Below are positions 31,393 through 37,801 of a stretch of 47,159 bases of DNA, piece after piece. The stretch comes from a virus: IMG/VR virus record IMGVR_UViG_3300019764_000008, positions 1 to 47,159 of that record; one strand, 5' to 3'. Within the stretch, counting starts at the first letter, position 1; every line of letters begins with the position of its first letter. Position numbers and translations under genes: made by a program. A model generated the notes under the pieces. The model ran no database searches and was not told where the DNA came from. It was given only the letters and a program-made list of their open reading frames with translations.

Positions 31393-31482
31393 TTTGCAAA
31401 AAAGTATAGAATATATTTGCAGGTTTAGAAAATAGCAGTACTTTAGCAGAGCAATAAGGCACAAAACAAACACAGAAACAAG
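31393..31482 (+). promoter_or_regulatory. Promoter and degenerate leader, copy 3
   Basis: TTTG at 31393-31396 and TATATTTG at 31412-31419 (15-nt spacing) form a Bacteroidota-type promoter. A degenerate leader TTTAGCAGAGCAATAAGGC follows at 31442. The AGCGA/TCGCT pairing of the other copies is lost here. Confidence 0.7.
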
Positions 31483-31572
31483 ATGACAAAGCGAAACAAA
31501 ATCAGAGTAGAGCTAGCAGTATTGGCCGTATGGGCTTGCGTAGCTTTTTATCTAATCGTTATAACTTTCTAA
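31483..31572 (+). CDS. Single-helix membrane peptide
   Basis: The 29-residue ORF (MTKRNKIRVELAVLAVWACV... VITF) has an N-terminal basic stretch followed by one hydrophobic helix of about 18 residues. It is the first gene of the right-hand transcript, just after the promoter/leader. Such small proteins are hard to assign; a toxin-like or regulatory membrane peptide is possible. Confidence 0.5.
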   Translation: MTKRNKIRVELAVLAVWACVAFYLIVITF

Positions 31573-31575
31573 GCT

Positions 31576-32064
31576 ATGAAAACTAATTTAATCGATTTTA
31601 AGGGCTGGAGCTCTGACGAGATAGCAATATTCCCAGGGCAAACGCTAAAGGCTAACGAGAGAGCCGTCAACTGTATCGCGGTGCTTTTCTTCGACCACGA
31701 ACAAGGCGACCCAAAGACAGAGACCAACAGCAACGAGGTAACAGGCCAAGAGGGCTACAAGTTTGCAAGGTTCTTCCGTAGAACTCTGCCCGCTAAGCCT
31801 ATCGAGCAAAAAGGGTCCGCACAAATCGCCGACTTAATCGAAAAATTCAGACTAGAGACCGAAAGCACCCTGGACCCAGAAGCTACCAAAGCACGCCAAG
31901 ACTCGGAGCTTAAAAAAATAATCTTAAAGCAGGTACACGCTAAGCTCTCGCATAAGACCGAGATATGGGCAGCCCTTAACAGACTGGGAGCTCGCTACTT
32001 TTCAGAGTTAGAGCCTTCCGAATATTTCAACTTTTTAGGGTTCTTGGAAAGCCTAGAAAATTAA
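31576..32064 (+). CDS. Hypothetical protein
   Basis: The 162-residue protein starts 3 nt after the preceding stop. An N-terminal alpha/beta part (IDFKGWSSDEIAIFPGQTLKANERAVNCIAVLFFDHE) is followed by helices (KKIILKQVHAKLSHKTEIWAALNRLG). No family is recognised. It is encoded upstream of the XRE-like gene. Confidence 0.65.
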   Translation: MKTNLIDFKGWSSDEIAIFPGQTLKANERAVNCIAVLFFDHEQGDPKTETNSNEVTGQEGYKFARFFRRTLPAKPIEQKGSAQIADLIEKFRLETESTLDPEATKARQDSELKKIILKQVHAKLSHKTEIWAALNRLGARYFSELEPSEYFNFLGFLESLEN

Positions 32065-32089
32065 TTTAAAAATAAGTTCTAATATATTT

Positions 32090-32118
32090 TTTTATCTCGC
32101 AGCTAAAAACTATTTTTG
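32090..32118 (+). promoter_or_regulatory. Putative promoter
   Basis: TATTTTTG at 32111-32118 is an exact TAnnTTTG match, about 27 nt before the ATG of the XRE-like gene. Confidence 0.55.
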
Positions 32119-32144
32119 TAGCGAATCAAATAACCAAAAGCATT

Positions 32145-32561
32145 ATGAGAAAGATTGACTTACAAAAAATCGTAGACAGCTGCGGGCTCGATACCAAAGA
32201 GCTAGCTACAGAGCTATTTCCTACAGCTAAGTTTCCTATCCCAGCGCTTAAGCGTATTCTATCGGGAGAGGCTCAGCTAGACGCTAACCAGATAGCTAGA
32301 CTATCACACTACACAGGCCTAACCTTAGACCAGATCTTCGGAGCTCCTGCAAAGTGGAAAGGGGCCAAGCAACTATCCGAGGGAAAGCTTAACCTGGAGA
32401 GTGGCGAGTATAGAGCAGAGCTGGACTTGAAAACGTGGCTTGTTAAAATTTCACACAAAGAGTCGCTATTCTGTAATGAAATACTTTGCAGCCAAATGGT
32501 ACCAATGTCAGTATTTATTAACGCTCTAAACGAGCAAGTTTCAAACCATAAAAACCAGTAA
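32145..32561 (+). CDS. XRE-family helix-turn-helix protein
   Basis: The 138-residue protein carries a Cro/C1-type HTH at about 8-66. LDTKELATELFPTAKFPIPALKRILSG and LDANQIARLSHYTGLTLDQIFG show the helix 2 and helix 4-5 pattern. The C-terminal half (YRAELDLKTWLVKISHKES... FINALNEQVSNH) is a second small domain. It could regulate nearby promoters or bind DNA as an accessory replication protein. It precedes the replication operon. Confidence 0.75.
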   Translation: MRKIDLQKIVDSCGLDTKELATELFPTAKFPIPALKRILSGEAQLDANQIARLSHYTGLTLDQIFGAPAKWKGAKQLSEGKLNLESGEYRAELDLKTWLVKISHKESLFCNEILCSQMVPMSVFINALNEQVSNHKNQ

Positions 32562-32565
32562 ACAG

Positions 32566-33264
32566 ATGAACTCATTTAAACTAAAAGCAGACCTAACCGA
32601 CCCTAAGCACGTGGCAGCAATGGCCGCTTTTTTCAACACTTTGAACGGTGCCGCTGAGGTAGCCGCTCCAGTTTTTAACCAAATGGCCCAGGCAGGGCAG
32701 CAAGCGTCCCGAGCAGGCAAAGCACTGGCGGAGGCCGCTATAGAAGCTAAGCCAACCCCAGAGCAGCTTAAGGCTGAGGTAGAAGCAGCTAAGCCGGAGG
32801 CAACCACCGAAGCCGTAGAGCCTTGCGAGGCCGATAGATTGCTTTCTTTCTCTGAGCTTAAAGCTAAATTTCCAGCTACGAAAGCCAAATCAAAAGAGGT
32901 ATTTCTGGAGCGTATCGGCCTAGGCCCTGTCAAAGAGGAGACAACTACCGAGGAGACAACTACCGAGGAGACAACTACCGAGGAGACAACTACCGAGGAG
33001 ACAACTACCGAGGAGGCAACTACCGACGAGCAGCAAGTGCGTGAACAGGAGCAAACAGAGGCGGAAGCCCCAGCAGGCGAGAAAATCGACGCGGTGCTAG
33101 TTAAGAAAACTATGTCCGAGTGTATTAACGTTAAGGATATGGACCTTAAGCAGGAGCGTAAGAAAGCCCTACGTGAGAAGCTTAACGAGTACGGCGCTAA
33201 AAACGTTTCAGCGGTCCCAGAGGACAAGTTCGCCGAGTTTGTAACCTTTATGCGTAGCTTGTAA
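32566..33264 (+). CDS. Replication-operon protein with EETTT repeats
   Basis: The 232-residue protein has a helical N-terminus (MNSFKLKADLTDPKHVAAMAAFFNTLNGAAEVAAP). A LSFSELKAKFPATKAKSKEVFLERIGLG stretch follows (about 88-115), resembling a HeH/LEM or SAP-type DNA-binding helix pair. After that comes an acidic EETTT repeat (about 124-153). The C-terminal 45 residues (KALREKLNEYGAKNVSAVPEDKF...TFMRSL) are shared with the 44098 protein. The following gene starts immediately. A DNA-binding accessory role is inferred. Confidence 0.7.
   Translation: MNSFKLKADLTDPKHVAAMAAFFNTLNGAAEVAAPVFNQMAQAGQQASRAGKALAEAAIEAKPTPEQLKAEVEAAKPEATTEAVEPCEADRLLSFSELKAKFPATKAKSKEVFLERIGLGPVKEETTTEETTTEETTTEETTTEETTTEEATTDEQQVREQEQTEAEAPAGEKIDAVLVKKTMSECINVKDMDLKQERKKALREKLNEYGAKNVSAVPEDKFAEFVTFMRSL
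32935..33024 (+). repeat. Six tandem 15-bp repeats
   Basis: Six copies of GAGGAGACAACTACC (the last one with GGCA instead of GACA) keep the reading frame and encode EETTT units, ending EEATT. Gain or loss of units would change the linker length without a frameshift. Confidence 0.9.
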
Positions 33265-34458
33265 ATGGCTGCCGTAAAACACTCCCAGAGGGCCCACGCG
33301 CTACTTAGCGCGTCCGGCGCCTCTCGCTGGATGAATTGCACACCCAGCGCACGACTTGAGGAAAGCCTCAACATAGTAGACGAAGGTAGCGACTTCGCTA
33401 AGGAGGGCACCCTGGCCCACGAGTTCGGGGATTTAAACCTGCAGCTCTTATCTGGACAGTACGAACCTATCGGGCTAGAGCACTTAGAAAACGAGCTCCT
33501 AGAGCAGCGAAAAAGCAAGTTCTACACTGACGAGATGGAGGGCCAGGTGGAGAAATACACCGATTACGTCATGGAGCAGTTCCTGGCAGCTCAACAAAAA
33601 GACCCTTTAGCTATCCTATCAATTGAGGAAAAACTAGACATGACGCATTTGATTGAGGACGGCTTCGGCACCGGGGACGCGTGTATTATCGCAGACGGTG
33701 AGCTGGAGATTATCGACCTTAAGTATGGCAAGGGTATCAGAGTAGAGGCCGACGACAACCCACAGTTAAAACTTTACGGACTCGGCGCCTTGGATAACTA
33801 CGACATGGCCTACGACATTGAAACTGTCCGACTTACAATTGTACAGCCTAGACTCGACCACGTGAGCAGCTGGGTAATTCCTGTAGAGAATTTGCAACAT
33901 TGGGCAGAGACCGAGGTTAAAACTAAGGCGAAACTAGCCTACGCAGGAGAGGGGAAAACTTGCTCCGGCGACTGGTGCAAATGGTGCAAAGCAAAAGCAC
34001 GCTGTAGAGCACTGGCAGAAAAGAACCTGGAACTAGCTAAACACGCATTTTCAGACCCTGACCTTTTAGAGGACGACGAGCTCCTGGAGGTATTCAAACA
34101 GATACCGGGCTTAACCGACTGGGCGAAAGCTGTAGAATCTCATATTAAATCTGAGGCCATAAAGGGCAAAAAGTGGCCAGGATATAAGCTAGTAGAGGGC
34201 CGAGCTAATCGCAAGTTTAAGGACCCCCAAATGGCTATGACCACGCTAAGCGCTAAGGGCTATAAGTATCCCGATTTTTCTAATACTAAAATTAAAGGTT
34301 TTGGGGACCTGGAGAAATTGCTTACTAAGGCCAAGTTTAACGAGATACTTGGGGAGCAAGTTATCAAACCTAAGGGAGCGCCTACTTTAGTCCCAGAATC
34401 GGACAAAAGAGCACCCTACGCGCCTACGTCGGCTAAGGACGATTTCGACGACGAATAA
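33265..34458 (+). CDS. DUF2800 protein, PD-(D/E)XK nuclease-like
   Basis: The 397-residue protein begins SQRAHALLSASGASRWMNCTPSARLE, as DUF2800 proteins do. The catalytic segment (ELEIIDLKYGKG, about 150-161) has the D-x-K of a PD-(D/E)XK nuclease, followed by NPQLKLYGLGAL. CSGDWCKWCKAKARC (about 233-247) can bind an iron-sulfur cluster or zinc, as in RecB/Cas4-type nucleases. It probably trims DNA ends in recombination with the ssDNA-binding protein encoded next. The C-terminus DDFDDE is identical to the end of that protein. Confidence 0.8.
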   Translation: MAAVKHSQRAHALLSASGASRWMNCTPSARLEESLNIVDEGSDFAKEGTLAHEFGDLNLQLLSGQYEPIGLEHLENELLEQRKSKFYTDEMEGQVEKYTDYVMEQFLAAQQKDPLAILSIEEKLDMTHLIEDGFGTGDACIIADGELEIIDLKYGKGIRVEADDNPQLKLYGLGALDNYDMAYDIETVRLTIVQPRLDHVSSWVIPVENLQHWAETEVKTKAKLAYAGEGKTCSGDWCKWCKAKARCRALAEKNLELAKHAFSDPDLLEDDELLEVFKQIPGLTDWAKAVESHIKSEAIKGKKWPGYKLVEGRANRKFKDPQMAMTTLSAKGYKYPDFSNTKIKGFGDLEKLLTKAKFNEILGEQVIKPKGAPTLVPESDKRAPYAPTSAKDDFDDE

Positions 34459-34565
34459 AATTATTTTCAATTATTTTATAAAATTGTTTTGCGGTTTAAA
34501 AAACTTGATTACCTTTACACCGTAAGACAAAATAATTACTCACTTTAATAAAAACTAAGAAAGTT

Positions 34566-35096
34566 ATGGCTAAGCAAAGAGACCCACAAGAGATTTTAAC
34601 AAAAGAAGTAAGATTTTCATATCTTAACATTTGGGAACCTAGAGCAATGAACGAAGGCGACGACGCTAAGTACTCCGTGTCGGTCCTTGTTGACAAAGAG
34701 GACAAAGTTACTTTAAAGCGCATAGAGGGCGCTATCAAAGCCTGTGAGGCTGACCTGGCCGCTAAGTGTGGCGGAAAACTGCCTAGGAAGTACAGAACCC
34801 CATTAAGAGACGGCGACGAGGAGAAAGAGGACGACGAAGCCTACGAGGGCAAAATGTTCTTAACTGCGTCCTCAAAACGTCAGCCGGGTATCGTTGACGA
34901 GGACCGCGACGAGTTTATGGATGAGGAGAAGTTTTATAGCGGGTGCTATGGTCGCGTTGTGTTGCGTTTTTACGCCTACAACAACCAGTCTAAGGGCATC
35001 GCTTGCGGTTTGCAGAATATCCAAAAGCTAAGAGACGGCGAGCGTCTAGGAGGCGGCGGTAGAACTGCGGCAGCTGACGACTTTGACGACGAGTAA
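34566..35096 (+). CDS. DUF2815 single-stranded DNA-binding protein
   Basis: The 176-residue protein has the DUF2815 pattern: VRFSYLNIWEPRAMNEGDDAKYSVSVLV (about 15-42), FLTASSKRQPGIVD and GCYGRVVLRFYAYN (about 136-149). These proteins are SSB-like OB-fold proteins in phage recombination modules. The C-terminus (ADDFDDE) is an acidic tip like those that recruit partners to SSB. It matches the tail of the DUF2800 protein just upstream. Confidence 0.82.
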   Translation: MAKQRDPQEILTKEVRFSYLNIWEPRAMNEGDDAKYSVSVLVDKEDKVTLKRIEGAIKACEADLAAKCGGKLPRKYRTPLRDGDEEKEDDEAYEGKMFLTASSKRQPGIVDEDRDEFMDEEKFYSGCYGRVVLRFYAYNNQSKGIACGLQNIQKLRDGERLGGGGRTAAADDFDDE

Positions 35097-35111
35097 CATA
35101 CTTGTCAAATA

Positions 35112-35155
35112 GAATAAAGCGGCTATTTTAGGGGGCCGCTTTATTCTCCTTATTA
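35112..35155 (+). terminator. Hairpin, probable terminator
   Basis: GAATAAAGCGGC (35112-35123) pairs perfectly over 12 bp with GCCGCTTTATTC (35135-35146). A T-rich but interrupted tail follows. It ends the DUF2800/DUF2815 transcript before the tRNA-like gene. Confidence 0.7.
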
Positions 35156-35167
35156 CTCTAAAAATAT

Positions 35168-35333
35168 GGGGGAGTGGCGGAACTGGTAGACGCTGAGAGT
35201 ATAAGCGCTTATACTCAATAATAAAACACTAGTCTGATAAACTAGAGCATTCCAATAACGGTTAAGGTGCCTGGCTCTTAGAGACGGGATAGTTTAGAAA
35301 GTACCGTTGCAGGTTCGAGTCCTGTCTCCCCCA
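35168..35333 (+). tRNA. tRNA-like gene with a large insertion (Leu-type ends)
   Basis: The acceptor stem is perfect: GGGGGAG (35168-35174) pairs with CTCCCCC (35326-35332), with discriminator A35333. The D arm GCGGAACTGGTAGACGC is Leu-like. The T arm (GCAGG, TTCGAGT, CCTGT; 35309-35325) is good. Between D and T arms there are 115 nt instead of about 38. A canonical 5+7+5 arm, CTAGT-CTGATAA-ACTAG (35229-35245), would give anticodon GAT. Alternatively GAGAG (35195) pairs with CTCTT (35275), with an intron-like insert. No CCA is encoded. Functionality is uncertain. Confidence 0.55.
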
Positions 35334-35374
35334 CAATTTAAACCTGATTTATCTCGCAATCGTGTTTTTATGTA

Positions 35375-35417
35375 GGGCTTCGTATCTCGGTTAACCAGAC
35401 CGACGAAGCCCTTTTTT
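35375..35417 (+). terminator. Rho-independent terminator
   Basis: GGGCTTCGT (35375-35383) pairs perfectly with ACGAAGCCC (35403-35411) around a 19-nt loop, followed by six T. It closes the tRNA-like transcript. Confidence 0.85.
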
Positions 35418-35438
35418 CACCTTTAAACTAAAATAGTT

Positions 35439-37472
35439 ATGCAAGTAACAGACTTACACACCGATATCGAGACGTATAGCTCGGTTAGCATAAAAGACGC
35501 CGGAGCGTATAAGTACTTAGAATCAATCGACTTTGAGATTCTTATGGTAGCTTATTCTTTCGACAAAGTTAACTTTAAGATCGTAGATTTAGCCCAGGGC
35601 GAAGATCTGCCCGAAGAGTTCACAAAGGCACTATTAGACCCGACAGTTAGAAAACACGCGCATAACGCAGTATTTGAGCGCCGAGCGTTTGAAGCCTACG
35701 GGTACCAGACCCACCCGAGAGATTGGCACTGCTCAGCAATTAAAGCGAGTTACTGCGGTTTCCCTTTGAGCCTGGGAGCTATTTCTGAGGCTATGGGCCT
35801 AGGGGACAAAGCGAAGGACAAAGCAGGTAAGGCACTGATACAGTACTTTTGTGTACCTGTCAAGCCTACCAAGACCAACGGGCACCGAACCCGAAACTTC
35901 CCACACCACGACCTAGAGAAGTGGGAGCAATTTAAAAACTATTGTATTCAGGACGTTGTGGCGGAGTGCGCTATCGGCGACCGACTGGACCGCTACGAGA
36001 TTCCAGAGGATGAGCGAACCAACTACATATTAGATCAAGAGATTAACGACCGGGGTATCCTAGTCGACTTAACTATGGCGGCCAACGCTGTAGAGATGGA
36101 TGGTATAAACTCCGACCTACTTACTAAAGAACTACAAGAACTGACAGGGCTAGACAATCCAAACAGCCCCGCCCAGCTTAAAGCCTGGCTAGGTCGAGCA
36201 TTGAAAAAAGAAATAAAATCACTCGCTAAAGAACCAGTAAAAGAGCTAATAGCTGAGGCGGCGGCTAATCTAAAAAAAGCAGAGGAGGACGAGACTAGCA
36301 AATACTCGCAATATAATTTAGATATAGCCTACGACGTCGTTAGAGTCTTAGATCTTCGCGTCAAAGCTGCGAAAACGTCAGTTAAGAAATATATTAAAAT
36401 GTTGGAATGTGCTTGCGACGACAATAGAGCCCACGGCTTGCTCCAGTTCTACGGAGCGAGGACCGGACGCTGGGCTGGTCGCTTGGTCCAACTACAGAAC
36501 CTACCGCAGAACCACCTCGACGACGAGGGAGAGCTGGAGGCAGCTAAGGAGATGGTAGTTAATAACGATTTTGACGGCCTGGGCATGGTTTACGATGATG
36601 TAGCCAGCGTCTTATCTCAGCTGATTAGAACGACGTTTATAGCGCCTAAGGGCAAGACCTTTGCCGTAGCTGACTTCTCAGCTATTGAGGCCCGCGTTAT
36701 TGCGTGGCTTGCTGATGAAAAGTGGAGGCTCGACGTATTTAAAACAACGGGTAAAATATACGAGGCTTCGGCGGCTATGATGTTCGACGTACCTATCGAA
36801 GAGGTGACCAAGGGCTCAGACCTTAGAGCTAAGGGGAAAGTGGCGGAGCTTGCTCTGGGCTACCAGGGAGCACTCGGAGCCCTTAAGGCTATGGGCGGCG
36901 AAAAGATGGGGCTATCCGATTTTGAAATGGAAAGCATTGTAAAGCGTTGGCGTAAAGCTAGCCCGGCAATTGTTAAACTATGGGCTAATGTTGAGGCCGC
37001 AGCTATGCGAGCAGTCCAAACTCGCAAGCCTGTGACTTGTAAAAATAAAGGGCTAGTTTTCCAAATGGAGGGCAAGGCCTTAACTATCCTTTTGCCCTCA
37101 GGTAGAAAACTGTTTTACCAAGGTGCCAGAATAGGGACCAATAGATTTGGCCGCGAAAGCATAGAGTATTACGGCACGCATCAAGTAATGAGAAAATGGA
37201 TGCACCTAGAGACCTACGGCGGAAAGCTAACGGAGAACATTATCCAAGCCATAGCTCGCGACTTGTTGGCTGTATCTATGCAGCGATTAGACGAGGAGGG
37301 CTACCCTATTGTTATGCACGTGCACGATGAGGCTATTTGTGAGGTTCTTCTTGAGGACCAGGAGCAGAGCCTAGAAGATATGTGCGAGATAATGGGCCAG
37401 ACTGTAGACTGGGCGCCAGGTCTGCCTCTAGTTGCTGACGGATACCTTACTCCCTTTTATAAGAAAGACTAA
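35439..37472 (+). CDS. Family A DNA polymerase with 3'-5' exonuclease
   Basis: The 677-residue replicative polymerase has an N-terminal DnaQ-type exonuclease domain (HTDIETYSS, residues 7-15, with catalytic D and E). The polymerase palm carries motif A DFSAIEARVIAWLA (about 410-423), which includes the metal-binding Asp. The fingers helix motif B (RAKGKVAELALGYQGALGA, about 463-481) has the R, K and Y(G) residues. Motif C is MHVHDEAICEV (about 624-634), with catalytic HDE. It lacks the 5'-3' exonuclease of bacterial Pol I. The clamp-like and primase-helicase proteins are its likely partners. Confidence 0.95.
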   Translation: MQVTDLHTDIETYSSVSIKDAGAYKYLESIDFEILMVAYSFDKVNFKIVDLAQGEDLPEEFTKALLDPTVRKHAHNAVFERRAFEAYGYQTHPRDWHCSAIKASYCGFPLSLGAISEAMGLGDKAKDKAGKALIQYFCVPVKPTKTNGHRTRNFPHHDLEKWEQFKNYCIQDVVAECAIGDRLDRYEIPEDERTNYILDQEINDRGILVDLTMAANAVEMDGINSDLLTKELQELTGLDNPNSPAQLKAWLGRALKKEIKSLAKEPVKELIAEAAANLKKAEEDETSKYSQYNLDIAYDVVRVLDLRVKAAKTSVKKYIKMLECACDDNRAHGLLQFYGARTGRWAGRLVQLQNLPQNHLDDEGELEAAKEMVVNNDFDGLGMVYDDVASVLSQLIRTTFIAPKGKTFAVADFSAIEARVIAWLADEKWRLDVFKTTGKIYEASAAMMFDVPIEEVTKGSDLRAKGKVAELALGYQGALGALKAMGGEKMGLSDFEMESIVKRWRKASPAIVKLWANVEAAAMRAVQTRKPVTCKNKGLVFQMEGKALTILLPSGRKLFYQGARIGTNRFGRESIEYYGTHQVMRKWMHLETYGGKLTENIIQAIARDLLAVSMQRLDEEGYPIVMHVHDEAICEVLLEDQEQSLEDMCEIMGQTVDWAPGLPLVADGYLTPFYKKD

Positions 37473-37501
37473 AATTAATTTGCATTATTTGTATAAATTA
37501 A

Positions 37502-37536
37502 TTTGCATACTCTAATTTAAGTATTATATTTGAGGC
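37502..37536 (+). promoter_or_regulatory. Promoter with little or no leader
   Basis: TTTG at 37502-37505 and TATATTTG at 37525-37532 (19-nt spacing) form a close match to the Bacteroidota promoter. The element ends 4 nt before the ATG at 37537, so transcription should start at or next to the start codon and the mRNA may be leaderless. Confidence 0.6.
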
Positions 37537-37776
37537 ATGAAAGACAAAATAATTGACATAGTAGCAGAGCACTGCGTAGGCTGGAAGAATTGCGAGGCAC
37601 TGGCTGACAAGCTTTTAGGCTTGCACAAGGCCGCCCTAGCCAAAGAGCTAAGAGAAGAGGGGGACGTAATCGCTAAGGCGAACGCCTCCAGCTGCTCTCT
37701 AGGTAAAGCTTTCAACGGCTGCCCGTCGCACAACATAGGGCAGTATGGCTGCCTCACGTGCAGATATTACAAATAG
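37537..37776 (+). CDS. Cysteine-rich small protein
   Basis: The 79-residue protein has a helical N-terminus (MKDKIIDIVAEHC... LADKLLGLHKAALAKELREEG). The C-terminal cysteines (SSCSLGKAFNGCPSHNIGQYGCLTCRYYK, with CxxC at the end) look like a small zinc-binding site. No family is recognised. It precedes the primase-helicase gene and has its own promoter. Confidence 0.65.
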   Translation: MKDKIIDIVAEHCVGWKNCEALADKLLGLHKAALAKELREEGDVIAKANASSCSLGKAFNGCPSHNIGQYGCLTCRYYK

Positions 37777-37801
37777 AACAAACTACCCTAAAAATACATA
37801 A

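Noticed and set aside
32541-33518. Long minus-strand ORF (325 codons) opposite the EETTT repeat gene
   Set aside because: It is low-complexity serine/valine-rich shadow coding produced by the tandem repeats and GC-rich complementary codons; it opposes two well-supported genes.
35168-35333. Group I intron or amber suppressor tRNA
   Set aside because: The insert (about 70-77 nt) is too short for a group I intron and its core elements are not recognisable. No CTA sits in a canonical anticodon position.
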